A stretch of 64,000 bases of DNA, taken from contig CM060955.1 in NCBI GenBank assembly GCA_030765055.1, positions 160,438,743 through 160,502,742 of the forward strand. The letters run 5' to 3'. Position numbers and translations under genes: made by a program. This document shows positions 41,878 through 53,559 of this stretch, piece by piece. Under the pieces are notes generated by a model. It was given only the letters and a program-made list of their open reading frames with translations. It was not told the DNA's origin and searched no databases. Position 1 is the first letter of the stretch, and every line of letters begins with the position of its first letter. Source of the DNA: Mantis religiosa. Its lineage: Eukaryota > Arthropoda > Insecta > Mantodea > Mantidae.

Positions 41878-43144
41878 CGAGGGCTGTTCAATAAAGAATT
41901 ATCATAATTTTTCGCACTAAAGTTCAATCTTATTATATTCTGTTAGCTTAATGTGAAACACACACGCCGTAGTAGTTTCATTGTTAGTACTCCTGGTTCC
42001 CGCCGTGAGAACTAGGCAAGTTCAGACATGTTCAGTATTGCCTACCGCTGCAATGGAGGTAACACGCGAGGAACAATATGCAGCTTTGAAATTCTGCTTT
42101 CGTCTCAACAAATCTTCAGTTGAAGCCTATACAATGTTACAGGAGGCCTATGGAGAGTCTGTTCTTCCCTACAGCACAGCTCGAAGGTTGTTTAAAATGA
42201 TTAAAGAGGGGAGACAATCAATTTCAAAGGAAGGTGCATCCGGTGCTCCAGTTACTGCTCTTACGGAACAAAACATCAACACTGCTGCTGCCATTGTGAG
42301 AGAGGATCGACGAATTACCTTAAGATAACTTCCTGAAATACTGAACATTTCATTGGGTGTCACCCACACGTTAGTGACAGAAACATTACACATGAGACGT
42401 GTTTGTGCGCGATGGGTTCCAAGACTGTTGATTCCCGAACAAAAGGACATTCGCATAAAGGTCTGCTTGCAGTTAAAGTTGATGTTAGAGGAAGATCCGG
42501 AGTTTCTTTCAAACGTAATCACTGCTGATGAAACTTGGCTACATCATTTTGATCCTGAAAGCAAACAGCAAAGCTCAGTGTGGTTAATCTCCTTCATCAC
42601 CAACCCCCAAAAAAGCAAAAGTGATTGCTTCTGCTGGGAAAGTTATGATCATCTCATTCTTTGATATTCATGGAATGGTTTATCAGCATGTTGTACCTGC
42701 ACACACATCAGTAACTGGACAATACTACAGGGATGTCGTGAAAATATTGCAAGTCCATATCAGGCGCAAAATACCACAGTTCCGTGAAGCAGGCTGGATG
42801 CTGCACCACAATAATGCGCGGTCGTATATTGCATATTCCCTCACCCTCCCTATACTTCAGATTTAGCCCCATGTTACTTTTTTCTATTCCCGAACTTGAA
42901 GAAACGCCTTCGTGGGAGGCATTATCCATCATCAGAAGTAGTGGTGAAGGCTTCAGAGGCGATTTTGAAGGATTTCTCAAAAAATGGATTCCAGCATGTT
43001 TGTAAACTGGCAGAAACGGTGGGACAAGCGCATCTCATTCAGGGGAGACTATTTTGAGAAGGAGCATTAAAATTATGAGGATGAGTAAAGGTTGATGTCA
43101 AAAAAAAAAAAAAAAATGTGATCATTCTTTAACGAAAGCCCTTG
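41878..43144 (+). mobile_element. mariner transposon, near full length (copy 2)
   Basis: 1267 bp, the usual mariner size, between TA at 41876-41877 and 43145-43146. Ends CGAGGGCTGTTCAATAAAGA and, inverted, CAAGGGCTTTCGTTAAAGAA are imperfect terminal inverted repeats. The transposase is damaged, and a 16-17-base A run near 43100 lies before the right end. Confidence 0.94.
42052..43070 (+). pseudogene. mariner transposase, full-length but frameshifted
   Basis: Starts at ATGGAGGTAACACGCGAGG (MEVTREEQYAALKFCFRLNK). The N-terminal HTH domain runs to GASGAPVTALTEQNINTAAA, then a premature TAA at 42326. It resumes with GVTHTLVTETLHMRRVCARW, EEDPEFLSNVITADETWLHH (first Asp, about 42490-42550) and DPESKQQSSVW. 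A frameshift lies near 42585, followed by KVMIISFFDIHGMVYQHVVP and GWMLHHNNARSYI, where the second catalytic Asp is Asn. A ~45-bp deletion removes the sequence between NARSYIA and the Pro-rich block, and the last Asp region is altered (MLLFSIP frame). The protein is inactive. Confidence 0.9.
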
Positions 43145-43533
43145 TAGGTAATAGTCAGTGTATGTACACGCTGTTGAGATGCAATCATATCATACACAAT
43201 TTTATGTTTCGTCACTTACTGTTCATCAAGTTAGTAATACTTCACTGTTTTAGTAAAGAGGATAACAAGCGAGTATAACGCTCGTCAGTGCTGGTCAATA
43301 CTTCTCAACCTTTGCCATGAATAACCCCATTTGTTATGAAAATACCTTAAACATACGCTAATTTAATAAAAACCTGTAGCAGGATTCCCATTCTGCTACA
43401 CATGCGATGATTGAAGACGACGAACTATAAGCCCTGCGATGTGAAAGTCATGTTGAAACAAAAGTTTTTTGGTGCTTGGGGGATGTTGCGATGTTGAATA
43501 TGCTAGTTAGTTAGTTACTAACACTCCCCACAT

Positions 43534-43851
43534 GGCAACCTTGGCCTTCGGGGTAACCTCACCCCACCAAGTGATGACCGGACCCATTTCTCAGGTGGAG
43601 GCACCCAGAGGGCGGTGTCCATTACCTCCGATGATAGGGTGATAGTGAAGATGGCGGTGAGGTGAGAGGACCTACAGTTTTTACCGTGGACTCCGAACCA
43701 CGTTGGGCATAGGGGATACTTCACGTGTGCTAGACAGAGGTGAAGGCGTGGATAGGGCCGACTTAAAATCGCCAACCCCAGAGCCGGGAATCGAACTCGG
43801 GACCCTTAGAACGGGAGCCGCGAACGAAACCACCGCGCTACCCCGGCGCCC
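43534..43851 (-). repeat. SINE C, full length (copy 2)
   Basis: Inverted head GGGCGCCGGGGTAGCGCGGT (43851 leftward), B box GAGTTCGATTCCCGGCTCTG, body GCGATTTTAAGTCGGCCCTA, end GAAGGCCAAGGTTGCC. As far as I can read it is identical or almost so to 45889-46205, which points to recent activity. Confidence 0.92.
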
Positions 43852-45467
43852 TTGTTGAATATGCTATGATCCCCACGTTGTGGCGACATATGTAGCAGGA
43901 TTGCTCCGTTGTTGTGAGTTTCGATGTCCCAAAGTTGCGGCAACATGTATAGCAAGATTCGTGCTGGTATCTCGTTTGTCGTCGTTGGTCTTACTTCGTC
44001 GATCTTACCTTCGTCCAAAATATTATGACATGATGAAGATGTTCCCCGAAGTTATCAGGAAAATCCTTAATTATGCCTCGGCTAGCTTTTAATATTCTTC
44101 TGTTATACTCTTACGAGAAACGAAAACTCTAAGTTACAAGAGTGGTAACGAGTGAAGAAACCATTAAGATATTTAATTTGAATGTCTATAAGAAATCAAT
44201 CTTTTGTTTATTTCTTTTAACACCAAATCCTTCACAATTCTTATCACAAAACTTTATACTGTGATCGGAATTAATCTAATACTTCAAATTGAACTAATAC
44301 TTAAATATTTTCGAGCAATTTAAAAAGCGTCCAATCTCTTCGGTGTTCCAGAAAGAAGGAGGAATTTTATGTTAGTTTCTACACCAAGATTATTTAATCC
44401 TTCCTTACTATCGCTTTCTATATATTACTTTTATATGATTGGCCGATTTGCTACTACGTCACTACATTACGTAAGACAATTATTACTAGAGCCAATCAGA
44501 AATTACATATATTTTTACACAACTTTGTTTGTTTTTCTTTCATAAATTTATAAATTTTTTCAAACCCTTTCTAAATATAAATCAAAATAACTGTTACACA
44601 CCATTAGTCACTTTTGTGAAAATAATCAGTTTGGAAGAATTTTTTCATGTAAAGGGAAGTTTGAAATGAATTTTCTTTTGTTTTTCTTTTAGGAAATTGT
44701 TGTATCGCATCCTTGGAAGGTGTTAAGCCTACATATCAAGTTTGGAATTGATAGTTTTAATTCAATGAGTCTACAAATATGTATTTCCTTTTGCTGTAGA
44801 GAGCTGCAATGCCATAAGGACTTGTGAACAGTCTTTGTATCGGCATATTCCACTTTCCATAAAGCAACTTCCAAACCCTGCATCATGAGCACGCAATTCT
44901 TTTATCTACCAAAATGTCAGCGCACACGAAACACGTAAATGGATATCCCGGCGTACCCATCTTTGAAGGAGCGAGGAGCTATAAATTATTATTAAACATA
45001 GAGGGTAAGAATACAAATTAGCATATGACAATATTCTTGCCCAAGGAATTACCGGTTTTTGCACATTTCAGTTACGTAAGTTGCCGATTACTAGTTGCTT
45101 ATGTTATCATATGACCTCATAAGAACTCCAGGGCGCAGAGTTCACCGCGAGGTGAAAAAAAATTATACTGAGAACATCATCGTACACCTGTGATCCTTCG
45201 CGGATTCTACTGCCCACACAAATGTTGCGGGGCAACCGAATTGCTTCCCAAGATTCCGAGGAGGCTATCGAACAGAAGATAAAACTATCAAACCTTTCAT
45301 TACCGAAGTGCATTAGTCGCGAGAGAACAAATCGAGTTTCAGATGTGATGACGTCTTTCCGTCTTTGATGAGTCTGCTGTTGGTAGCTGTAGTGGTAAAC
45401 TATGTGTACCTGTGTGCGATTGCAGACAACTCAATAAATGCTCCGTTTAAACCAAGTTGGAGACTGA

Positions 45468-45470
<3 letters not shown>
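43852..45470. other. No gene; short imperfect direct repeat
   Basis: At 43867-43965 a ~55-bp unit (CCCACGTTGTGGCGACATAT...AGCAGGATT / CCCAAAGTTGCGGCAACATG...AGCAAGATT) is duplicated. The rest is AT-rich without coding signal. Confidence 0.45.

Positions 45471-45506
<36 letters not shown>
45471..45506. repeat. (TA)n microsatellite
   Basis: 18 uninterrupted TA dinucleotides. Confidence 0.97.
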
Positions 45507-45507
<1 letters not shown>

Positions 45508-45682
45508 CTCATTCTGAATTTTACAACCACAGACTACAAATATGTAATCATTATATGACAAATAATATGTCATATCCATAACTTTAAAGTTTAAAATAAC
45601 TGTTTCTGTAATAAAAATAAGAACGGTAAGTTGCTCGCCACTTAGCATTGGTAATAGCATATCAGCACCGAAAAATCCCGAG

Positions 45683-45843
45683 CTCAATTCTCGGTCATGG
45701 TGAAGTATCTGGATAGGGGTTTTTCCCGGGATTTTCCCTTATCCTGAATTTTGAATGTCTGGTAACTGTAAGCTCTATGTATCCTGTACTCATCCGAACA
45801 TCATTTCATTCATCGTCCGATATGGCTAAACGTTGGAGAATGT
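45683..45843 (+). repeat. SINE A, 5'-truncated
   Basis: Begins inside the B box (GAGCTCAATTCTCGGTCATG) and carries the full body and tail to CTAAACGTTGGAGAATGTTA, then runs into the (ATC)n tract. Confidence 0.85.
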
Positions 45844-45844
45844 T

Positions 45845-45888
<44 letters not shown>
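45844..45888. repeat. (ATC)n microsatellite
   Basis: 15 ATC units between the end of SINE A and the start of SINE C. TCATCATCAT recurs right after SINE C (46206), so SINE C appears to have inserted into this tract. Confidence 0.95.
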
Positions 45889-46205
45889 GGGCGCCGGGGT
45901 AGCGCGGTGGTTTCGTTCGCGGCTCCCGTTCTAAGGGTCCCGAGTTCGATTCCCGGCTCTGGGGTTGGCGATTTTAAGTCGGCCCTATCCACGCCTTCAC
46001 CTCTGTCTAGCACACGTGAAGTATCCCCTATGCCCAACGTGGTTCGGAGTCCACGGTAAAAACTGTAGGTCCTCTCACCTCACCGCCATCTTCACTATCA
46101 CCCTATCATCGGAGGTAATGGACACCGCCCTCTGGGTGCCTCCACCTGAGAAATGGGTCCGGTCATCACTTGGTGGGGTGAGGTTACCCCGAAGGCCAAG
46201 GTTGC
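45889..46205 (+). repeat. SINE C, full length (copy 3)
   Basis: GGGCGCCGGGGTAGCGCGGT ... CCCGAGTTCGATTCCCGGCT ... GAAGGCCAAGGTTGC. Opposite orientation to the near-identical copy 2.0 kb to its left. Confidence 0.93.
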
Positions 46206-46222
46206 TCATCATCATTAACATT

Positions 46223-46440
46223 GGCCGCCTCGGTAGCGTAGATGGTAGCATGTCTGCCTCACGTTCAAGAGGGCACGAGTTCGAATCTCGGTCAGGGTGA
46301 GTTACCTTGATAAGGTTTTTCCGGGGTTTTCCCTTATCCTGAAAGGCGAATGTCGGGTAACTCTAAGCTCTATGGACCCTGGTCTCATTTGAGCATCATT
46401 TCATTCATCGTACGATATGACTTAACGTTGGAGGATGTAA
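46223..46440 (+). repeat. SINE A, full length and well preserved
   Basis: GGCCGCCTCGGTAGCGTAGA (A box), CGAGTTCGAATCTCGGTCAG (B box), CCTTATCCTGAAAGGCGAAT, CTCTAAGCTCTATGGACCCT, and the end CTTAACGTTGGAGGATGTAA. Useful as the reference copy for the family. Confidence 0.94.
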
Positions 46441-46623
46441 ATTACAAATATATTATTATTATTTATTTATTTAACATATTCTGCAATACAAAATGCTCTT
46501 TGGACCATACTTTGCATACTTTCATTGCCTGCAACCTTTTAGGAAAGCTTCAGCTATTACCGATTTAAAAATATTATATGTTACATTCACCTGGCTTTCT
46601 CTGCTCTTTTTTATTGTAATTTT

Positions 46624-46853
46624 ACGTCCTTTATCTTTTTAAGTCATATCGGACGATGAATGGAATGGGTGAAATGATGCTCAAATGGGCCCAGGGTCCA
46701 TGGAGCTTGGAGTTGCCCGCCATTCGTCTTTTAGGATAAGGGAAGAACCCTGAAAAAAACCTTATCCAGGTAACTCACCCTGACCGAGATTCGAACTCGG
46801 GACCTCTTGAACGTGAGGCGGACATGCTACCATCTACGCTACCGAGGCGGGTT
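46624..46853 (-). repeat. SINE A, full length
   Basis: Tail ACGTCC...AAGTCATATCGGACGATGAA at the left, head GGTAGCGTAGATGGTAGCAT (inverted) at the right. It forms an inverted pair with the copy at 46223-46440. Confidence 0.93.
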
Positions 46854-48798
46854 CTCTACTCTTGTACATATTGTTCTTACAAAAAGGTATCACTCTTGTT
46901 TCATACGAATTGAGATAAACATTTTATTGGCAAAGCGAAGGAATATGTAGTCAAATGTGTTAAAGCTGGTCGCGATGTGATGGCTTTGAAACTCCGTTCC
47001 ATTCTCTTTACAAGGAGGGGGGGGGGGGAGAAGAATTATTTATCCTTTAAGAGAAGTATAAGTATTCAACATCAAGTAAATAACAAGTAATCTGGAGGGT
47101 AGAATCATTTTAAATATTGGCATAGTTTGTGTGAATTAACGAGACCTGTATTTTTTGTTATAAGATTTTGTCTTATCCACTACGGTTTGCCAGTTATACA
47201 AAAGTGATCCAGAAGAAGGTGACTTCTGAGGCTATGTCCAGAACATTCAATATATGCATTTCATTTGTTATAATATAAATTAAACATATAGCAATTTAAT
47301 CAAAATCATTAGGAGCATTTTTTAAAAATACAAATTCTATAATTTTCAGTAGAAAGGATTAATAAGAGGGTAGATTTTCTTGAAAATCTTCGTTTCACTT
47401 CCTGGGAGGATAAGTTTAAGTACCAAATAGTTAGCTATCTAACCCATTTTGTTTTCTTTTAAGCGAATACACGCATTTTTTGTACTCTTATGGAACCTCA
47501 AAACCCGTAAAGCTCGATGTCATTTTTGGGTGAAATGAAATACTTTCTATAGTTGCTGTACATACGCCATAAAGAAAGTTAACAGTTGTACAGAAACTGT
47601 CTAGAGAAGTGGACTAAATTGTAAGTTTTGATCATTTTTGTCCAGTTTTCATGTAAGAATGTAGGCTAATCTATTAAAAACAGGCGTCCTCATTTGAGCA
47701 GTGAGATGCGTGACCAAGGAGGAGGCATCGTCTGCCACGCGCACGTGTGGGTGTCGCGTGGAACAAGATTAATCATCCTAACGGGGCACAAACCTGAGTC
47801 CATTAGTAAGACTCGACAGGACATGTTAAGAGTCGCTACTGTGTCGAAGGCGGGTGTTGTCCTTCGATGGAAATGGTGTGTAGGCACGTCACTTGATAAG
47901 CTTTATACGTGTAGTTCGTTATGACCTCAAAACAAAACCTTATATAGTTACGATTTATCTCCACGAAGCACACAAATATTACCCTTTGTGGTGATTATTA
48001 GGGCTTATTTCATCGAACAGTGTTACATTTAACAACGTGTTAAGTACCCCTCTTTTTAAAGCGTGTAACAAATGACTGCGAACCAAGCTGCTGATGCGAG
48101 TTTTTTGCGTTTTGTCATTCCTAACGTAATAGCAACCATGCGTCTTTATAAATTTAGAAATCTGAAAATGGAGGCATTTTTAAAACATTCATTTTCTCAT
48201 ACCGGAATTTTTGCTTGTTGGATTAATAATTTTGTAAATAAACGATAGGAAAATAAGTAAATAACTGCAATAAAAGTTTCTATTTGCAAAAATCAATGCA
48301 TAATATCAGAAGCGATGGCTGCAATTTTTGCAAAAGTCAGTGTAACGAAGCTTTACAGTGAAATCAGTCAACAAGAAATCTATTGGCTAAAGGCTCCGAT
48401 AACTACATTCTATCCGGCTTCTTTAAAATGTGTGTGGATGTCAACGCTGCGTCATAGCACAACTTTTAGAGCGATTGAAATAGTGAAGCGTCAGTGGAAA
48501 TATTTCTTTACTACATTGCGTGTATTATTGCTTATTTGATACATTGAAACAATGAACTGGGTGAATAAATACTGTAGTTAACTTGCAAAACATTTAAGCT
48601 TGAACTGCAGTGATAGCACGGTCGCGATATGAGTCAATGTAAACAGAAAACTTCAACACGTGTTTGTTGGCGGAGTGGCATTTTGCTGCTCAGAAGAAAC
48701 TTCAGGGATACCGCAGTGATTACTCCACGTGGACATGTATCTGTCATTTGTGATTCCTACGCATTTCACTGACTGAAGTGATGCGTTCATTGTGCTTA
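46854..48798. other. No gene; dispersed motif and one GC-rich patch
   Basis: Minus-strand dispersed motif at 47166-47236. A GC-rich stretch at 47690-47930 is open on both strands (76 codons plus, 65 codons minus) but matches nothing I know. G-run at 47018-47028. Remainder AT-rich. Confidence 0.4.
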
Positions 48799-48945
48799 GC
48801 ATATGTCCGTGAAGCGCGCCGGTATCTCTTTGATTATCAGTGCGTTTGTATTATAAGGCTACGCAAAAGTTCAAAGCATATGTCCGAGAAGCGCGCCGGT
48901 ACCTCTCTCACTCCTCTGACATAGGTGCATTTGTATTAACAAAGA
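48799..48945. repeat. Imperfect ~77-bp tandem duplication
   Basis: AGCATATGTCCGTGAAGCGCGCCGGTATCTCT... at about 48799 recurs as AGCATATGTCCGAGAAGCGCGCCGGTACCTCT... at about 48876; both copies continue to TGCRTTTGTATTA. Confidence 0.8.
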
Positions 48946-49509
48946 TAAGCCAGGGTAACCTTGTGAGAGCACGATAACACCAACTACTGTTTATGTGTGC
49001 CCCCACTTTAAGACCGGAGGGACTGTAAAACTTGGTACTTCCAAAAATCAGAATTTCTTGCAGAAACACAAAGTTCCGAAAGTCAGAAAGGGGATAAATT
49101 TTTAGAGTTAACCAAGTGACTGATTAACAGTAGTGTTTCAGTTATGAAGAGAAGCTTAACATTTGGCAATATATAAGAGGAACTTTGCGAGGGGGGGGGA
49201 TACTGGCGAATAGGTCTTATGTTCATAAGAGGCTCCCAGTTCTAAAATCTGCATCTTTCATATGTTACAGACTTACAGATACACTTAAACCGTGATCGGT
49301 TATCGGCAGTGCTTAGCACCTAAAGACTGAGTTTGGTTTATAATACTTGGTCTCCGCACATCTTAGGCTTTTCCCAGTTATTCTACAAACACTTACCCTA
49401 AACTGTAAGATTATTGATACGTCCGAAATCAGCAATTGGTTATACACAACTTAATTCTACTTCTGCAATAATTGGTAACTCCTGACAACAGCTCTTCTTT
49501 TATAATAAT
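48946..49509. other. No gene recognised
   Basis: Ordinary non-coding sequence with a G-run at 49191-49199. Confidence 0.4.
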
Positions 49510-49824
49510 AACCCATGGCGCGACAGCCCTTAGAGGGCCAAGGCCTACCAACCCGACTGCCGGCCTCACGCCCACTTACGCACGGCAGAGGTGGACGATC
49601 ATCCAACCGATACGGGGAGGAGATGTGGTCAGCATCTCGGCATCCCCCAGCCAGAATGTTGGTTTTCGTGACCAGGGCCGCTTACCTAGCGTAAGCTCCT
49701 CACTTTCCTCACGACTGAGTGGGCACCGGTCCTATACCCGGGACCTAAAATCCCCATCACACGGGCCGCTTTCCGTAGCCAGGGACCAAGGCATGCTGCC
49801 TTAGCCCGCTACGCCACGGCGCAG
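49510..49824 (-). repeat. SINE D, full length
   Basis: Right end (inverted) CCTGCGCCGTGGCGTAGCGG is the head. The body contains CCGGCCTCACGCCCACTTACG, CCAACCGATACGGGGAGGAG and ACCAGGGCCGCTTACCTAGC. Left end AACCCATGGCGCGACAGCCC. Confidence 0.82.
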
Positions 49825-50109
49825 GACAGCTCTTCTATTAGCATCTGTTAAATTTATCAGACAGCTTGGCTGGTGGTTTCTATTCCCATAAAACATTGCC
49901 CAACTTTTTTTTGTTGGGGGGGGGCACCCTAAAATTCAGTTTAGCTTTCATCGGTACTTGGTCAGAAAACAAATAATTTATGTTGGGAAATATCATTTAT
50001 AAGAGCAGCTTTGTGAGAGAAAAAAATTTGAGTCATGTATGTTTTGAGAAAATCAAACATTTCGGAAAAGGTTTCATCTCCCTGGTAGCTTGGGATGGGA
50101 GATGTTTTT

Positions 50110-50257
50110 TAATCTAGGCGTTACCTAGCATTCATCTTTCAGGATAAGTGACAGCCCCGGAAAACCTTTCCTATATAACTTACCCTGACCGAGATTCGAA
50201 TTCGAGAGTTCTTGAACGTGAGACAGACACGGTATCGGCTGCGCTACAGAAGCAGGC
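50110..50257 (-). repeat. SINE A, tail-truncated
   Basis: TCATCTTTCAGGATAAGTGA, CTTACCCTGACCGAGATTCG (B box) and GGCTGCGCTACAGAAGCAGG (head); the tail beyond the TCATC block is absent. Confidence 0.82.
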
Positions 50258-51859
50258 TCTTTGGAAAAATTATGAACTTATATATTAGACATGCGGACAA
50301 ACGAGTGCGCTGACTTGTTTCTAAAATGTTTATTATCGTTATCATTATTATTATCATTCTGGCGAGCTCAAAGCAGTATGTTTCAGTAAAATTTATTGTC
50401 GAATGTTGAGGTGGAATTCCAGGAGAAAATAAAATGTAAATACATTTGTAACGGCTACTGTAAGTTAGCTTTTCCGAGGATGATATTAGGTCATTTAGTT
50501 TTTGTAACGGTGACGTAAGACGTGCCCGGGGTTCTGTGGATTTCCGGGAGCATGCGGCATACCTGTGCGTAATAATTCAAACGTTCCTGTCCAGCGTAAT
50601 AATTGGAATTGCATGGACATGAGCCGGAGATACGGCTGTGTTGAATATAAATGCTTGTAAAAGGTATTTCCTCGATCGCCGCATGCACATAACGTTGTCC
50701 ATTAGGATTGACTGCTACATTCTGACAGCTGGATGATGTATGTTCGCTTCCAGTTCTAGAGCGGTAGAGCTGTGTGTTTTGAAACCTGATCTGGAGCTGT
50801 CGTCGTTATTTAAACCCAAATCTCATCGACGTTTCAGAACTCTTGATATGCCCCAGCGAAATGGCTGGTCTGATTGGATAGACCCCTGCGTACCGTGGTT
50901 TCATACCCGGTGGCTGTTATATCACTGTCTACTGTTTATAAAGATTAAAATAAAACAATTGGGTTTTTGTTACACAAACAGTTGAAAACATTCTAGTAAA
51001 ATATCTATCGTCTGCAGGTTGAGTTTCAATACGTGGTCAAGCCTGGCGAGAATATTGTCATTATTTTGAAACAGTTTATAGATGTAATTTTATTTAAAAT
51101 TATTTGTGATTATAGTGCATAGGGAACGAGGCTAAAGTTAACAATTGAAATTGTGAAAGTGATCAGATTGAAGAAAAGGAAGCTGAATATTAATCGTGAT
51201 TTTAATAATATTAATGTACATTTAAAAATATTATTTTAGCATTAGTGTGAAAAAAGATTTAAAAGCAAAATCATAAAAATAGTATAAAATATGACAACAA
51301 ACACTATTACAATTGAATTTAACGTGGACCAATAGAAAGACATTGAGTTGCCGTAGCAATGGCTGTACCAATAACTCGAAATTGGCCGAATTAGTCCGTC
51401 AGAAAGAGGTGGTGGAGGAAACATCGTATAAGTAATAACAATTGCTTTAAAAATACGTAATATCGACATTCTCAAAAGTGACTGTTTATTCAGTGTTTCA
51501 AAGAGTTGTTTTAAATGGTCTAATTAAATTAAAGTATAATTTTGATAAAGAAATTTATATAATTTATTTAATCTTACTACAAATCCATCATCGCTTCTCA
51601 TCTTTGACCGCACCCTAAAATAGATCCTCATGCTAAAACTAGAGCATCTGTGATAAGTTCCAGAATCCATTGCAACTGAGAACGTCGAGTCCAGAATCCA
51701 GCTTCGAGATAATTAACATGGTGCATCACTGCCTCACTTCATGCCTGCACATGAAATAATTTCATTTCAAATATCTTTCTTAACTGTCCTCTTATGTTAC
51801 TGCGTAATGTCAGGGTATTCTTGTTCTTGTTTTAAAATGTACCACTTTACAAACAATCA
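50258..51859. other. No gene recognised
   Basis: AT-rich. Near 50860-50930 a possible decayed tRNA-like stretch (GCGAAATGGCTGGTCTGATT...GTGGTTTCATACCCGG) hints at another SINE, not supported by a second copy. Confidence 0.35.
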
Positions 51860-52640
51860 ACACTATGTACCCTGAAAGCGAATGGCTTCAAATTTATACT
51901 GATGGCTCAAAGATGGAAAATAGTGACCAAGAAGGTGCTGGAGTGTACTGCAAGCTCCTTTCATTCTTTAAGTCAGCTAGGAAAATGAAAACAAATTTCG
52001 ATGGAGAAATAGAGGCAATATATATTGCACTCTATCAACAATGTTTAAGAACAGATTCATTTGAACAAGTAGTTTTATTTTGTGATTCAAGTTTGGCAAT
52101 TCAAGCAATAACAAACACTAAATATGCAAGAAATTCAAAAGTAATTGAAATTAGGAGTCTCCTTGCAAAATGAAAGCGTTTGGGTAGTCACATAGCCTTC
52201 CAATGCATCCTTGGGATAAAGGGGAATGAAGAAGCAGATTACTTGGCAAAAAAGGTTCCAAAATCATAAATTGCAAGACCACACGTTTATCTTTCCATTC
52301 AACAAAGCTCAAAATAAAATCTTCATTCAAAGCCGAAAGATCAGATACAGTAAATAAAATTGCACATAAAAAACAGTGGATGGATCTACTCCCAAACAGT
52401 AGAGCAATACCTGAGCTACCACGGAGTGAAACTGTTGCCGCATTCCGGAGGATAATTCGACATCACTGTCAGACAGAGCAGCTCCATCGAATGAAGCTTT
52501 TTCCTACACCCAACTGCATGCTGTGTACTGAGAATGTGGTTATGGACTGGTGGCAACTTGGGATATGCACGACACTAAAAAATTAGAGGAATAAACCGAA
52601 TGGACAATTATTTTGGGAGGCTGGAAGACCAATGGAAATG
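51860..52640 (+). pseudogene. LINE 3' remnant: RNase H and C-terminal zinc-knuckle region
   Basis: Frame 51865-52173 reads LQIYTDGSKMEN, NFDGEIEAIYIAL and VVLFCDSSLAIQAI. These are the RNase H blocks with the first three acidic residues (Asp of YTDGS, Glu of GEIEA, Asp of CDSS), as in I/Jockey-superfamily LINEs that carry RNase H. After a stop the homology continues in another frame (GSHIAFQCILGIKGNEEADYLAK, holding the fourth-block Asp), then in 52380-52586 as SETVAAFRRIIRHHC...RMKLFPTPNCMLC (C-x2-C). The element ends with AATAAATAAA near 52665. RT and ORF1 are missing. It is a different lineage from the LINE at 11956-13660. Confidence 0.85.
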
Positions 52641-52685
52641 ATTCCAAGTGTATAGAGCATCCGAATAAATAAATCTTGTTCTTCT

Positions 52686-52989
52686 TAACCTTTATGCCCG
52701 TAGGTGTCGGGTTGAGCAATAGAATCTCTGGATCAGTGAGGAGGGAATCCAGGATGGGCGATCAGCCCGATGCCTGATATGAGAGTCAGGGAAGTGGTTG
52801 TTAGTATGAGGGTGAGATGAAATGATAGAGAAGATGATGGAGCAATTGGTGCAGTAGTGGCGGCGCAAACCGGAGGACCAGGAGAAAACCGGCCCGCGCA
52901 CCACAAATCTCACTTTGCGGACACCTGGAATCAAACCGGGCCGCCTTGGTGAGAGCCAAGAGGTCTAACCGGTCGGCCACGACGCGGCC
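52686..52989 (-). repeat. SINE B, full length
   Basis: Right end is the inverted head (GGCCGCGTCGTGGCCGACCG, GACCTCTTGGCTCTCACCAA). The body GAGATTTGTGGTGCGCGGGC continues to ATGCCCGTAGG on the left. Confidence 0.85.
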
Positions 52990-53559
52990 TTGTTATTATT
53001 TTAGGAATTGAAATGAATAGCTCTGTTATAGCCTATGTCTGTCAGAAAGAGCTGAGCTGTTCAATGACGAAATAATTGCCGTAATTGGTTGAGTGGTTAT
53101 TAGATCCTCCTACGTCCCTATGTATGGTAGTTTGTTTTGATATAAATGGAGTAAGCAAACATAAAACAACGCAAGGGCTTAAATTAATAAACACCGGGAA
53201 TCGCTCGAATGTTTCTGATGTGTGAGAAGGCACAGCTGAGTTGAAGTATTAACTCTGTCAACACCAAGCTGCGAATAACACATAATCCACTGGCGTATGG
53301 AATTATGCAAATCCCTCTTAAAGCATTAGTTCCTGTACCCGGTGTTTACGTTATTAAGCTGGTTTCTACGCATATCTGATGCGGTAGGTAGGGAAAATAA
53401 TAAACCCACGGGTTTAAACTGTAGCTCCGTAGGAGGTTTAGGGTTCGATTAACCGTCCACTCTGTCTTAAGTGTTCTTCCTGGTTTTCTCTGCTCTGTTG
53501 CATCATTTCATATTCATTAGTTGTTTTTTTCTATGTGTCGGTTTTGTTTATAGGTTTAA
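52990..53559. other. No gene recognised
   Basis: A weak tRNA-like phrase (GTAGCTCCGTAGG...GGGTTCGATTAACC) lies at 53420-53457. Nothing else seen. Confidence 0.35.

Noticed and set aside
46223..46440. Functional tRNA gene in the SINE A/B/C/E heads
   Set aside because: A and B boxes are present, but stems are degenerate or followed by the repeated SINE bodies; no head has a complete, isolated tRNA fold with terminator.
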